Origin: Candidatus Gastranaerophilales bacterium
Lineage (GTDB): Bacteria; Cyanobacteriota; Vampirovibrionia; Gastranaerophilales; Gastranaerophilaceae
Assembly: GCA_944322615.1 (NCBI GenBank)
Contig: CALUPH010000001.1
Location: 1 to 64,000 of the forward strand
Reading direction: 5' to 3'
DNA length: 64,000 nt
The position numbers and the translations under genes were made by a program. The first letter of the stretch is position 1; each line of letters begins with the position of its first letter. The notes under the pieces are model-generated. The model was not told where the DNA came from. It worked only from the letters and a program-made list of their open reading frames with translations, and did no database searches. Below, piece by piece: positions 46,662 through 55,525 of this stretch.

Positions 46662-47927
46662 ATGTTTATAGATAAAACAAGAATAAAAATCCTTTCAGGA
46701 AAAGGAGGCAACGGTATAGTTGCCTGGAGAAGGGAAAAATATGTAGATAAAGGAGGTCCCGCAGGCGGTAACGGAGGTAAGGGCGGAGACATATATCTTG
46801 TTGCAACGGAAGATATGTCTACATTAATGGACTTCCAATTTCAATCTGTTTTTAAAGCAGAAAACGGTGAAAACGGATATATAAAAACTCAACACGGTAA
46901 ATGCGGTAAAGACTTATATATAAAAGTTCCTGTAGGTACAGTAGTTAAAGATGTATCAACAGGAAAAATAATAGCAGACCTAAATACAAATGAACAAACA
47001 ATAATGGTAGCACAAGGCGGTCGCGGCGGAAGAGGCAATGCTTGTTTTGCAACAGCACAAAAAAGAGCACCGCAATTTTGTGAACCGGGAGAAAACGGAA
47101 TTGAAAGAACTTTAGAACTTGAACTTAAGTTATTAGCTGATGTAGGCTTATTAGGAATGCCAAATGCAGGAAAATCAACATTAATAAGTTCAGTCAGCAG
47201 TGCAAAACCTAAAATAGCAGATTATCCGTTTACTACATTAGTTCCTCACTTAGGCGTAGTAAAAAAAGATAGCGGAGACGGCTATGTTATAGCAGATATT
47301 CCGGGGCTTATAGAAGGTGCATCTGAAGGCATAGGTTTGGGACACGAATTTTTAAGACACGTTGAAAGATGCCGTTTCTTAATACATTTGGTCGATTTAA
47401 CAGAAGAAGATCCTATAAAAAATTATAAAATTATCAATGAAGAATTAAAAAAGCACTCTGAACAATTAGCCTCTGTTTACCAAATAGTTGCTTTAAACAA
47501 GATTGATTCTGTTGATGAAGAAACAAGACAACATTATATACAAGAATTTAAAAAATTATCTGACGACGTATTTTTAATTTCAGCAGCAACAAGAGAAAAT
47601 TTAACAGAATTTATGCACTTTGTATCAAAGAAAGTTGATGAAATACCAAAACCTGTTATTGTTGTTGATGTTGAAGAAGATGACGGTGCTATAGATAATG
47701 ACGACAGCTCATACAGTGTTTATAAAGTTGATAAACATACATTTGTAGTTGAAGGCGGAAAAATTTTCAGACTTGCAAATGTTACAGACGGAAGAAATAC
47801 TGAACAATTATACAGATTTCAAAATATCTTAAAAGCAATGGGTGTTTTTGATGCATTAAAAGAAGCAGGCGTGCAAGAAGGTGACATTGTTAAAATCGGA
47901 CACTTAGAATTTGATTATTTATATTAA
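46662..47927 (+). CDS. obg: GTPase Obg/CgtA
   Basis: 421 residues. N-terminal glycine-rich OBG fold (KGGNGIVAWRREKYVDKGGPAGG), the GTPase domain with GMPNAGKST (G1), DIPGLIEGA (G3) and NKIDSVD (G4), and a C-terminal OCT-type domain (about 340-421). It couples ribosome maturation with growth and stress signals. Single gene; convergent with the crp-like gene. Confidence 0.97.
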   Translation: MFIDKTRIKILSGKGGNGIVAWRREKYVDKGGPAGGNGGKGGDIYLVATEDMSTLMDFQFQSVFKAENGENGYIKTQHGKCGKDLYIKVPVGTVVKDVSTGKIIADLNTNEQTIMVAQGGRGGRGNACFATAQKRAPQFCEPGENGIERTLELELKLLADVGLLGMPNAGKSTLISSVSSAKPKIADYPFTTLVPHLGVVKKDSGDGYVIADIPGLIEGASEGIGLGHEFLRHVERCRFLIHLVDLTEEDPIKNYKIINEELKKHSEQLASVYQIVALNKIDSVDEETRQHYIQEFKKLSDDVFLISAATRENLTEFMHFVSKKVDEIPKPVIVVDVEEDDGAIDNDDSSYSVYKVDKHTFVVEGGKIFRLANVTDGRNTEQLYRFQNILKAMGVFDALKEAGVQEGDIVKIGHLEFDYLY

Positions 47928-47938
47928 TAAATAATCTT

Positions 47939-48574
47939 TTATTTAAGCAGTTCAAAATGATTTTTATTAAACCTTAATATTCCTTCATCTCGCATTTTGC
48001 ACAATTCTCTTGACATTGCACTTCTATCAACACATAAAAATTTTGCCATTTCTTCTCGAGAATATGGAATAGAAAAAACCTTTTCTCCATTCCTAAATGT
48101 TTCTAATAATGCCAAAATCTTATCACGAGTAGTTTTTTGAGCAATAATATCAATTTTATCATTTAAAAGAGAATTTCTTTTTGAAATCATCTTCATTACA
48201 TTTTTTATTAATTGCAAATGATAATGGCAAAGTTTTTCACAAGGGGTAATAACTTTCTCAAAAGGTAAAAATAAAACCTCACACTCATTTTCGGCAATAA
48301 TATCAACAGGACTTTTATCTAAACCGCAACATACTATGTTATGACCAAAAATATCATTAACTTTTAATCTTTCAACTATAGTTATATTTCCAAGTGTATC
48401 AGTTTTTTGAATAACGGCACTACCGCCTAAAATTACTCCCAAATAATCTATTTTTGCTGAATTTTTTAATATATAAGCATTTTTGCGGAAAACTTTAGTT
48501 TTTATACCGATACACTTTAAAAGTTCCAGAACGCCATCATTATTAATTCTCTCAAATAAATCTACATCAAGCAT
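47939..48574 (-). CDS. Crp/Fnr-family transcriptional regulator
   Basis: 211 residues. Cyclic-nucleotide-type beta-barrel (about 20-125) lacking a classical cAMP-binding signature, dimer helix and a Crp-type HTH (PYSREEMAKFLCVDRSAMSRELCKM). Cysteines at CCGL and CEKLC are too spread for an Fnr iron-sulfur cluster. Effector unknown. Its ATG is one base after the stop of the 377-residue gene, so they are co-transcribed. Confidence 0.88.
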   Translation of the reverse strand: MLDVDLFERINNDGVLELLKCIGIKTKVFRKNAYILKNSAKIDYLGVILGGSAVIQKTDTLGNITIVERLKVNDIFGHNIVCCGLDKSPVDIIAENECEVLFLPFEKVITPCEKLCHYHLQLIKNVMKMISKRNSLLNDKIDIIAQKTTRDKILALLETFRNGEKVFSIPYSREEMAKFLCVDRSAMSRELCKMRDEGILRFNKNHFELLK

Positions 48575-48575
48575 T

Positions 48576-49709
48576 CTAAAAAACTTTCTTTCTCTTTTTT
48601 CTTTTTTCTGTCAAATCAGTAATCTTTAAATCTTTTATAGCATTATCAACAGAAATTTTAGCAAGCGGCTTATGAGTTCTTCTGTCATAAAAAACCAACC
48701 AATGCTGTCTGTTTGGATTATCTACGGAAAAAGATAAAATACCCGAGACATTTTCACCTTTTTTTATTGTTTTCATAGCCAGTGAATTTTTGTAATCAGA
48801 GAAAATTGAAGGATGATATGAATTATGCAAATCATTAACCAGTTCAATATCAAAACTTGAAAAATCGGATTTTGAATTATTCTTAATTATTAAATCCAAA
48901 GAAATTGTATTTAAATGGTCAAATGGATCTTTTTCCAAGAAAACATCAGATATATCTACCTCAAGACCTTCATATTCAAGTTCATCCTGCCTTACAGATT
49001 CATGTGTCATAACTTGAATAGGTTCAGAACTAACTATTTTAACCTTAATTTCATCACCCGGGGAAATTAAAACATCACTTCCTTTTCTGAAAAAACTCAT
49101 CCCCAATGCAATAAGTCCGCCGATTGCAGCACCGCCAGCCAAAGTATAACCTTGACTTGCAACGGCACCAGGTATACCTGCTATTTCTAAAGCTGCCATG
49201 GCACCTGTTACACCACCTATCGCAGTATAAGCAATATTTTCTCCCGCAACTTTAGCAACTGATTTTGCTGGATGTAATTTAGATGTCATATCACCTTGAA
49301 TAGGGATTTCTCTTCCGTCAGGAGTAATTAAATAATCAAAAGAAAGTTCTATATATCCATCTCTGCCCATTCTTTTAGGATCTACTATATTTCTTATGAT
49401 ACCGTGCGCTACAGTACCTTTAGGTAAAAGTACACCACTTCCTGCTAAAACATCTTCTGAAACCTCAGCAAAAAATTCATCTCCTTCAACAGATGTTGTA
49501 CCGGCTAAAACCTGAGATACCGTTAATTCAACAACTTTATTACCTTCAAGCTTCTCTTTTTCTTTAGTAAATATTTTATCATTCTCTTTATTTTTTAAAT
49601 CGGTCTCTTCAATATATCCTTTGAACGGTTCTTGTGCCTGTACCATTAATAAACCATCCGAGAAAGATATTCCTAATAATATAAATATTGCAATTATTTT
49701 CTTTTTCAT
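48576..49709 (-). CDS. Exported protein with glycine-rich hydrophobic segment, unknown function
   Basis: 377 residues. Signal peptide (about 1-25) ending in MVQA-QE. A beta-rich part (about 50-145) includes ELTVSQVLAGTTSVEGDEFF and LLPKGTVAHGIIRNI, a shape like outer-membrane secretin-associated or VirB10-type barrels, though I cannot assign the family. Residues about 150-210 are glycine/alanine-rich and hydrophobic (a membrane-interacting hairpin?). The C-terminus is beta-rich then basic. It precedes the Crp/Fnr-type gene in a two-gene operon. GGCGGA before ATG. Confidence 0.65.
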   Translation of the reverse strand: MKKKIIAIFILLGISFSDGLLMVQAQEPFKGYIEETDLKNKENDKIFTKEKEKLEGNKVVELTVSQVLAGTTSVEGDEFFAEVSEDVLAGSGVLLPKGTVAHGIIRNIVDPKRMGRDGYIELSFDYLITPDGREIPIQGDMTSKLHPAKSVAKVAGENIAYTAIGGVTGAMAALEIAGIPGAVASQGYTLAGGAAIGGLIALGMSFFRKGSDVLISPGDEIKVKIVSSEPIQVMTHESVRQDELEYEGLEVDISDVFLEKDPFDHLNTISLDLIIKNNSKSDFSSFDIELVNDLHNSYHPSIFSDYKNSLAMKTIKKGENVSGILSFSVDNPNRQHWLVFYDRRTHKPLAKISVDNAIKDLKITDLTEKRKKRKKVF

Positions 49710-49838
49710 ATATCCGCCAATCTATATGACATTTTACTACATTTAAAATGGATTTCAAAATCTATTATTTTTTTTGTTATACAAGTATATTCATGATATG
49801 ATTTTTACTGAAAAAATAAATAAACAGAGGGTTTTAAA

Positions 49839-51299
49839 ATGACAACTGGGACAATGGAAGAATTAAGAAAAAAATATGAAGTTGTAATAGGTTTAGAAGT
49901 ACATGCTCAATTGAAAACAAAGTCTAAAATTTTTGCATGTGACTCTACAGAATTCGGTAATGAACAAAATACTCAAGTAAGTCCGATTACATTAGGTATG
50001 CCGGGAGTATTACCTGTTTTAAATAAAGAAGTTGTTAATATGGGTATATTAACTGGTTTGGCTTTAAACTGTACAATTCCGCAATACTGTAAATTTGACA
50101 GAAAGCAATATTTTTATCCTGATCTTCCAAAAGGTTACCAAATTTCACAATATGACCAACCAATTTGTGTAAATGGTTATATTGATATAGAAGGAAAAAG
50201 AATAGGTATAACAAGAGCTCACTTAGAAGAAGATGCCGGTAAACTCGTTCATATGGGGTCATCAGGAATTGCAGGCTCAAGTTATTCTTTAGTTGACTTA
50301 AACAGAGCAGGAACACCATTATTAGAAATCGTATCAGAACCGGATATGCGTTCATCCGATGAAGCAAGAGCATATATGGAAGAATTAAGAACTACTCTAA
50401 GATATATAGGCGTTTGCGACGGAAACTTAGAAGAAGGTTCAATGAGATGTGATGCGAATATCTCTATAAGACCTGTTGGTCAAAAAGAATTCGGCACAAG
50501 AGCAGAAATTAAAAACGTAAACAGCTTTAGAGCACTTCAAAGAGCTATTGAATATGAAATAGACAGACAAATTGACCTTGTAGAAGCAGGGGAAGAAGTG
50601 GTTCAAGAAACAAGATTATGGGATGATAATCAAGGCATTACAAAATCTATGAGAGGAAAAGAAGATGCTCACGATTACAGATATTTCCCTGAACCAGATT
50701 TAATGCCTTTAGAAATCTCCAGAGAATGGGTAAACGAAATAGCTGCAAAAATGCCCGAACTTCCTCCAAAAAGAAGAGAACGTTATGTTTCATACGGATT
50801 GACTCCATACGATGCTAATGTGTTAGTTGAACAACAAGATATAGCACTATTTTATGATAAAGTTGTAGCTTTAGGTGCCGATGCAAAAGTTGCAAACAAC
50901 TTCTTAATGAAAGAAATTGCTGCTTTCTTAAAAGAAGAAAAAGTTACAATTGAAGAAACTAAATTAACAGCTGAATCGTTTGCAGAATTAATTAATATGG
51001 TTACATCAGGCGCTATCTCAAACAACATAGGTAAGCAAATAGTAATTACATTGTTAAAAGAAGGCGGAAGCGCTAAAGAAATTGTTGAAAAACAAGGTCT
51101 TAGCGTTATATCTGATGAAGGAGCACTAAAAGAAATCTGCAAAAAAGTTGTTGATGCTAATCCGTCACAAGTTGAATTATACAGAAACGGAAGAGACAAA
51201 TTATTTGGTTTCTTCGTTGGTCAAGTAATGAAAGAGACTCAAGGCAGAGCAAATCCTCAATTATTAAATAAATTATTAAAAGAAGCCTTGAATGGATAA
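49839..51299 (+). CDS. gatB: Aspartyl/glutamyl-tRNA(Asn/Gln) amidotransferase subunit B
   Basis: 486 residues. Kinase-like domain: YEVVIGLEVHAQLKTKSK, GMPGVLPVLN, KFDRKQYFYPDLPKGYQISQ and HLEEDAGKLVH. Helical middle and C-terminal YqeY-like domain are complete. Activates the tRNA-bound acid for transamidation of mis-charged tRNA-Gln/Asn. GAGGG before the ATG. gatA and gatC are not adjacent. Ends at a strong terminator. Confidence 0.97.
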   Translation: MTTGTMEELRKKYEVVIGLEVHAQLKTKSKIFACDSTEFGNEQNTQVSPITLGMPGVLPVLNKEVVNMGILTGLALNCTIPQYCKFDRKQYFYPDLPKGYQISQYDQPICVNGYIDIEGKRIGITRAHLEEDAGKLVHMGSSGIAGSSYSLVDLNRAGTPLLEIVSEPDMRSSDEARAYMEELRTTLRYIGVCDGNLEEGSMRCDANISIRPVGQKEFGTRAEIKNVNSFRALQRAIEYEIDRQIDLVEAGEEVVQETRLWDDNQGITKSMRGKEDAHDYRYFPEPDLMPLEISREWVNEIAAKMPELPPKRRERYVSYGLTPYDANVLVEQQDIALFYDKVVALGADAKVANNFLMKEIAAFLKEEKVTIEETKLTAESFAELINMVTSGAISNNIGKQIVITLLKEGGSAKEIVEKQGLSVISDEGALKEICKKVVDANPSQVELYRNGRDKLFGFFVGQVMKETQGRANPQLLNKLLKEALNG

Positions 51300-51314
51300 T
51301 AAAAGAAAGAACTA

Positions 51315-51348
51315 AAAAAGACCGAGTATTAAACTCGGTCTTTTTTTA
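51315..51348. terminator. Bidirectional terminator between gatB and the LysM gene
   Basis: Stem AAAGACCGAGT/ACTCGGTCTTT with 5-nt loop and T-run at the plus-strand 3' side. Confidence 0.88.
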
Positions 51349-51358
51349 TATCTGTCAA

Positions 51359-51952
51359 TTAATCAAGTGGAATTATCAACTTTTGTCCGATTGAAAGTTT
51401 ATGTGCATTAGTCAATTTATTCACTTGTCTTATTTTTTCTACTTTTGCAGGATCATATTTACCATAAAACCTGAAAACAATAGAGCTCATAGAGTCACCT
51501 TCTTTTACAGTATATGTTTCAACCGTAGGAATAACAACTTCATCAACAGCTTCAGAAGTTGCCGGAACTACTGATATACTTGACGTAATTTGAGGCAATT
51601 TACTTTTTCTTGATATTTTCTTTTCAAATTTAGGCTGACCTAAAGAAGTAGAAGAAGTATCAGAAGGCAAATTAGAGCTTATACTTAAAATAGCATTCAT
51701 AATAAACATGCATAAAGCTCCGGCTATAAAACCTGTTAACAAATATACACCGGGAGACTTTTCTTCCTTAGGATTAATCTTAAAATTTTGCCATAAAAGA
51801 TCAAGTTCTTTTTGTTTACTTGGTCTTTTATATGTCTTAGGGGTATAATCTTCTTGTTGATTTTGGTTATATTCCCTTTGATTCTTTATCTCAGATAAAA
51901 AAGCTATTTTTTCATCTGATAAGTTTGATCTATATATTGATGAATTTCTCAT
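51359..51952 (-). CDS. LysM-domain membrane protein
   Basis: 197 residues. Polar N-terminus, one membrane helix (about 74-93), Ser/Thr/Val-rich linker, then a C-terminal LysM domain (about 145-197: YTVKEGDSMSSIVFRFYGKY...IGQKLIIPLD). A type II orientation would place the LysM domain outside, where it binds peptidoglycan. Peptidoglycan-binding role is from the family; no catalytic domain. It converges with gatB. Confidence 0.88.
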   Translation of the reverse strand: MRNSSIYRSNLSDEKIAFLSEIKNQREYNQNQQEDYTPKTYKRPSKQKELDLLWQNFKINPKEEKSPGVYLLTGFIAGALCMFIMNAILSISSNLPSDTSSTSLGQPKFEKKISRKSKLPQITSSISVVPATSEAVDEVVIPTVETYTVKEGDSMSSIVFRFYGKYDPAKVEKIRQVNKLTNAHKLSIGQKLIIPLD

Positions 51953-52064
51953 AAATTATATACCCCAATCCTTTCCCTTTAATAGTCACATGATATCTGA
52001 ATAAATATTTATAAGTCAAGAAATATGGAAATTTTATTACAGTATGTATCTTATTTAGACAAAA

Positions 52065-52092
52065 AACAAGAGGCTGGTTTCCCAACCTCTTG
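52065..52092 (-). terminator. Terminator of the second prepilin gene
   Basis: Minus strand: CAAGAGGTTGG, GAAA loop, CCAGCCTCTTG, then TTTTTT. Confidence 0.85.
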
Positions 52093-52123
52093 AATTATTT
52101 TTTATAGTTAAGAACAAACTAAA

Positions 52124-52750
52124 CTATTCGCCACCTTGTCCTGAGGTATTTTCACCAACAGTAACTGTTTTATCAAACATAACTTCTTGAGTTGGATTAC
52201 CATAAGGAACAACTTTTTGTGCATAAATTGTTGCTTGGTAAATATCTCTAGGTCTTGCAGAAGATGTAGTAAGCCTATTCGGTTTCTTAGAACCATTTAC
52301 GTCAATCCAAATATTGGCTCCATCACTACCACCTGTTGTACAAGGTTTAGTATTATAAGTATTACAAGCAGAAGTTTGATCATCACCATTTTCGTTACCT
52401 TGGAAACCTTTTACACAGAACACCATACCATCTGCTGTTGTAAATACATCGCTAGCATCACAAGTAGATGTATTAGTGAAAGAAGTTTCTCCATCAATAA
52501 CACTCATTCTCTTTTTGAATACTTCATTAACCAGAGCTGCACCATCAGAATAATCATTAGCAGATAAGCCTTCTAATGCATAGTTTAAAGTCAAAGCTTG
52601 GTTAAGACCTGCAATAGCCTTCTTTAATGCTGAACGATATTCTTGAGCATTAGTATTGTTCATCAATGTAGGAACTGTCATAGCAGCAATTACACCGATG
52701 ATAACCAAAGTAATTAAAACTTCGGCAAGGGTGAAACCTAATTTTTTCAT
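52124..52750 (-). CDS. Type IV prepilin-like protein
   Basis: 208 residues from ATG 52750, which has AAAGG upstream; longer in-frame starts lack a site. Prepilin leader KKLGFTLAEVLITLVIIG, then a hydrophobic helix and ALKKAIAGLNQALTLNYALEG. Two cysteine-containing loops and PRDIYQATIYAQKVVPYGNPTQ near the end. Very similar to the product at 43726 over about 190 residues, but without its Asp/Pro-rich tail. It is single-gene: strong promoter upstream and terminator downstream. Probably a major pseudopilin or secreted fibre subunit (inference). Confidence 0.88.
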   Translation of the reverse strand: MKKLGFTLAEVLITLVIIGVIAAMTVPTLMNNTNAQEYRSALKKAIAGLNQALTLNYALEGLSANDYSDGAALVNEVFKKRMSVIDGETSFTNTSTCDASDVFTTADGMVFCVKGFQGNENGDDQTSACNTYNTKPCTTGGSDGANIWIDVNGSKKPNRLTTSSARPRDIYQATIYAQKVVPYGNPTQEVMFDKTVTVGENTSGQGGE

Positions 52751-52796
52751 AATTTTTACCTTTCGTTTTTTCGAAACTTTTTCCAAATACCAGTAA

Positions 52797-52825
52797 ATTG
52801 TATACTTTTTTTAACAATTCGTCAA
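52797..52825 (-). promoter_or_regulatory. Promoter of the second prepilin gene
   Basis: Minus strand: TTGACG (52825-52820), 17-bp spacer, TACAAT (52802-52797). Upstream lie TTGTTAA-type repeats (about 52828-52862) that could bind a regulator. Confidence 0.75.
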
Positions 52826-53332
52826 GTCTTAACAAATATTAACAATCTTCTGCAATCGTTAACCTATTTTCTTTTTCAGGAAAACATTCATTGAGATTTC
52901 ATTATTAATTTTTGTTTTTGTATTTGGAAACTAGTAAGCTTCTGTAATCTTATTTTTATGTATTATTTAACTCTTAAGTACAAATTCAAAATAAAGATAA
53001 ATTAAAACAAATATATATCAATAACACCTGTATACCTTATTATTACTCATTCCGGCAAAAAACAATCCGGCCATATTGATGGTAAATACCAGTTATATTC
53101 TTATATTCATTTATTTTTGTATATCTTATCTTGTTTTCTTTTGCAACTTATAACTTGAATATTCCACATGAAACAAGCTTTTAAACATGAAGTTATAAAG
53201 ATACTTAATAAATACAACAAAAGATGTATTTTATATATAAAATAAACTTTTTTCCAATAAAAAATTGTATAATAATGACAAAATAAGTTTTATCATTAAT
53301 AATTACATGTGTATAGTACAAAGGAAAAATAA
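52826..53332. other. Intergenic region without genes
   Basis: AT-rich and without coding sequence of note. It holds an inverted repeat TTATAACTT (53148-53156) / AAGTTATAA (53190-53198), two TCCGGC copies at about 53049 and 53068, a TATAAT at 53268-53273 that may drive the next gene, and the prepilin promoter at its left edge. Confidence 0.5.
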
Positions 53333-53563
53333 ATGATTAACAACCTAAAAAATATGGTAGCACAAGTTTTCTACACTCCAAGTGTATCTACTCAAACTGT
53401 TAATTCAACAAATACAGGATACAATCCCTTTGAAAATCCTTTTGTACAGCCACAAAACAGAAATAACTATGCAATAAATAAACCGGTAAAAGGCGGTTAT
53501 TTTGCAGGATATTATAATGGTAAACCCAATATTGTAGGCAGAAGATTATTTATTGAAGCATAA
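53333..53563 (+). CDS. Small protein of unknown function, Asn/Pro/Tyr-rich
   Basis: 76 residues, basic at the C-terminus, rich in Asn, Pro, Phe, Tyr and Gly (YNPFENPFVQPQNRNNY; GGYFAGYYNGKPNIVG). No signal peptide or known domain. AAAGGAAA precedes the ATG and a strong terminator follows, so it is a real single-gene unit. Its start MIN and disordered style recall the 122-residue gene at 61370. Unknown. Confidence 0.7.
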   Translation: MINNLKNMVAQVFYTPSVSTQTVNSTNTGYNPFENPFVQPQNRNNYAINKPVKGGYFAGYYNGKPNIVGRRLFIEA

Positions 53564-53564
53564 A

Positions 53565-53594
53565 AAACAGGGCTAAAGTATTTAAGCCCTGTTT
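53565..53594. terminator. Terminator after the 76-residue gene
   Basis: Stem AAACAGGGCT/AGCCCTGTTT with a 10-nt loop, followed by T-rich sequence; also faces the convergent Hsp20-like gene. Confidence 0.8.
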
Positions 53595-53610
53595 CTATTT
53601 TATACAGATT

Positions 53611-54222
53611 CTATCCCTTTATAGGAACAGAAATTATGAGTTTGTGTCCTTCTTTATATTTAGAAATATTTGCAGTATCTGCATTTTCAGGAAGTATAAA
53701 ATCTTGAGAAAAAGCAACATCTTGCTCGTACTCTTTATCTTGCACTTGAGAACTTCCGAAAACAGTCAATTTTCTTCCTTCTACGTTGTAGTTAATCTTA
53801 TTTTCATCATTTTGAAAAGGTTTTAGACCTACAATAATATTGAATTTATTATCATCGAATTCTGTTTTAATTTTGACTGAATCCATCATAAATATAGGCA
53901 TGCCAAAATCAGCTTCATGCATTTTTTTCATTTTATGAAATTTATCTTTCATATTAAAAGCATCTTCAAAAGCTTTCATATCTTGTCTATACATTCGGTC
54001 AATATCATCAAACATTCTTTTTTCAAACTTATAAGGATTAAAATGAGGTTTATAATATTTATGCATCATTTGATCTGCAACAAAATAAAATGCCAAAAAA
54101 CCACCTATAAATGCTGCACATATCATTGCTAAACATTTCTTCCAGCAATGATTTTCAAAACAAACATGTTTATCTGTTTCTTTCATACCTTCATTTTGAT
54201 TATTTGTGTTGTTTTCTTCCAT
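53611..54222 (-). CDS. Membrane-anchored Hsp20/alpha-crystallin-like protein
   Basis: 203 residues. Polar N-terminus with three cysteines, one membrane helix (about 30-49), a Met/Lys/His-rich helical stretch (about 54-105), then a beta-sandwich (about 115-203) with NVEGRKLTVFGSSQ and FSQDFILPENADTANISKYKEGHKLIISVPIKG, the typical end of an alpha-crystallin domain. The cytosolic small heat-shock proteins normally lack such an anchor. No IxI tail is visible. Stands alone. Confidence 0.78.
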   Translation of the reverse strand: MEENNTNNQNEGMKETDKHVCFENHCWKKCLAMICAAFIGGFLAFYFVADQMMHKYYKPHFNPYKFEKRMFDDIDRMYRQDMKAFEDAFNMKDKFHKMKKMHEADFGMPIFMMDSVKIKTEFDDNKFNIIVGLKPFQNDENKINYNVEGRKLTVFGSSQVQDKEYEQDVAFSQDFILPENADTANISKYKEGHKLIISVPIKG

Positions 54223-54290
54223 ATTGCTTCCTTTCTTTTTTGCAATTAAATTATATATTTTGTTCTATTGATTTACAATAATAAAGTGTA

Positions 54291-54599
54291 CTAGTCACCT
54301 ATACAATTATTCAGATACTCAATAGTATCCAGTTTATTATCATATAAGAATTTCAAAAAATACAAATAATTAATATCTCTGGACGAAACAGTAACATTAA
54401 TCTCAAAACCATCAGAGCAAAATGGCTCATAATCATAAATAACATAACTGTTATATTTGCTTTTCCACTCTTTTTTATCAATTGAACAATTATTTTCTAA
54501 AGCAGTTTGCTCTAACCACGGAATTATATCCTTTGATATGTTTTTGAATTCGATTTGGCTTCTTTGATTTAGTCCATTAATGTATTTTTCAACTAGCAT
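54291..54599 (-). CDS. Hypothetical protein
   Basis: 102 residues from ATG 54599 (GGGG lies 9-10 nt upstream); a TTG start 18 bp earlier is also possible. Mixed charged and aromatic residues, with two helical stretches and a beta-rich middle (YNSYVIYDYEPFCSDGFEINVTVSSRD). No domain recognised. It lies 68 bp from the Hsp20-like gene on the same strand. Confidence 0.55.
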   Translation of the reverse strand: MLVEKYINGLNQRSQIEFKNISKDIIPWLEQTALENNCSIDKKEWKSKYNSYVIYDYEPFCSDGFEINVTVSSRDINYLYFLKFLYDNKLDTIEYLNNCIGD

Positions 54600-54617
54600 T
54601 TTTTCTATACCCCGCAA

Positions 54618-54910
54618 TGACTTTTATTGAACACACTCCCAATTCCTGAAAAATTCCATTTAATTTCAGGATATTTCCAGTTTAAACACATTCCAAAGAG
54701 AAAAAAATACACCAAAAGGTAATATCACACTTATATATTCGGGCTATTTTTAAATGGTTAACAATAAAAATTATAATCTAAATCAATGTAAAATATTTGA
54801 TTTTATTGGTTTTCAGAGTCGATATAAAGAATATATTAAAAAAACGGGATTTTGAATTTTTTGCTTTATAATAAAATCGGAAGTTTTGAAATATAAAAAG
54901 AGGCAAATAG
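54618..54910. other. Intergenic region before the HEAT-like gene
   Basis: AT-rich, no ORF. TATAAT at 54867-54872 in TTTATAATAAAAT resembles the obg -10 context and probably drives the 97-residue gene. Confidence 0.45.
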
Positions 54911-55204
54911 ATGAACACAGTATTATTACCAATAAACGAATATTTAAATAAATTAGAAAACGCTGATAATAACGTAAAAAATGAAATAGAAAATGAACTT
55001 GTTAATATCGGTAAAGAAGCAGTTCCTTCTCTTGTAGATTCACTTCAAGTTTTAAAAGGCAGAACAAGAGGAATTGTTGCTATGATTTTAATTAGGATTG
55101 GGGAATCATCTATTGACTATCTTCAAAAAGCAGCCGAATCCAATAGCGATTTTGAATGGATCGCAAACTATTTAATTACAGAGATTAAAGGTGTTGCAGC
55201 CTAG
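54911..55204 (+). CDS. Small HEAT-repeat-like protein
   Basis: 97 residues, all helical, with one HEAT-like unit: EIENELVNIGKEAVPSLVDSLQ followed by TRGIVAMILIRIGESSIDYLQKA. Such units are protein-binding and common in cyanobacterial phycobilin lyase-like and regulatory proteins; here only about two units are present. AGAGG before the ATG, a terminator right after the stop. Function unknown. Confidence 0.75.
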   Translation: MNTVLLPINEYLNKLENADNNVKNEIENELVNIGKEAVPSLVDSLQVLKGRTRGIVAMILIRIGESSIDYLQKAAESNSDFEWIANYLITEIKGVAA

Positions 55205-55227
55205 TTGATTAGAAAGAGTTTAAAAAG

Positions 55228-55255
55228 GACCGATTAAATAATCGGTCTTTTTTTT
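55228..55255 (+). terminator. Terminator of the HEAT-like gene
   Basis: GACCGATT-AAAT-AATCGGTC followed by eight T residues. Confidence 0.92.
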
Positions 55256-55274
55256 GTTTTATTTTTATTAAAAA

Positions 55275-55315
55275 TGCAACTATATATGTAGTTTCGTTAT
55301 TTTGTTTATTGAAAC
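55275..55315 (+). repeat. 41-bp direct repeat, left copy
   Basis: Begins TGCAACT and ends TTGAAAC; matches 55526-55566 with one mismatch. Confidence 0.85.
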
Positions 55316-55395
55316 GATATCAAAGCTTTGTCTGTTTGAGGACGGAGTCCGAGTTACAAAGCTTCAGGTTGAAATTAACAAAATAGAAACGAAAT
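55290..55395. repeat. Nested foldback within the repeat element
   Basis: The right part of the left direct repeat is complementary, imperfectly, to 55377-55395. Inside sits AAGCTTTGT (55323-55331)/ACAAAGCTT (55356-55364), and inside that GGAC-GGA-GTCC (55340-55350). Resembles a MITE- or REP-type palindromic element. Confidence 0.6.
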
Positions 55396-55415
55396 ATCAA
55401 GTTGCTAGCCTTTTG

Positions 55416-55441
55416 GTACTTTTCTGCAATGAGAAAAGTAC
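55416..55441. repeat. Perfect hairpin
   Basis: GTACTTTTCT, 6-nt loop, AGAAAAGTAC; 10-bp perfect arms. No T-run after it, so not a simple terminator. Confidence 0.7.
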
Positions 55442-55525
55442 GTAATAAATTACATTATGTTTATTTAAAAACCAAAATTCAGAAAGTAAAATTTAAACAA
55501 AACTTGAATAAAAAAAAGAAAAAAG

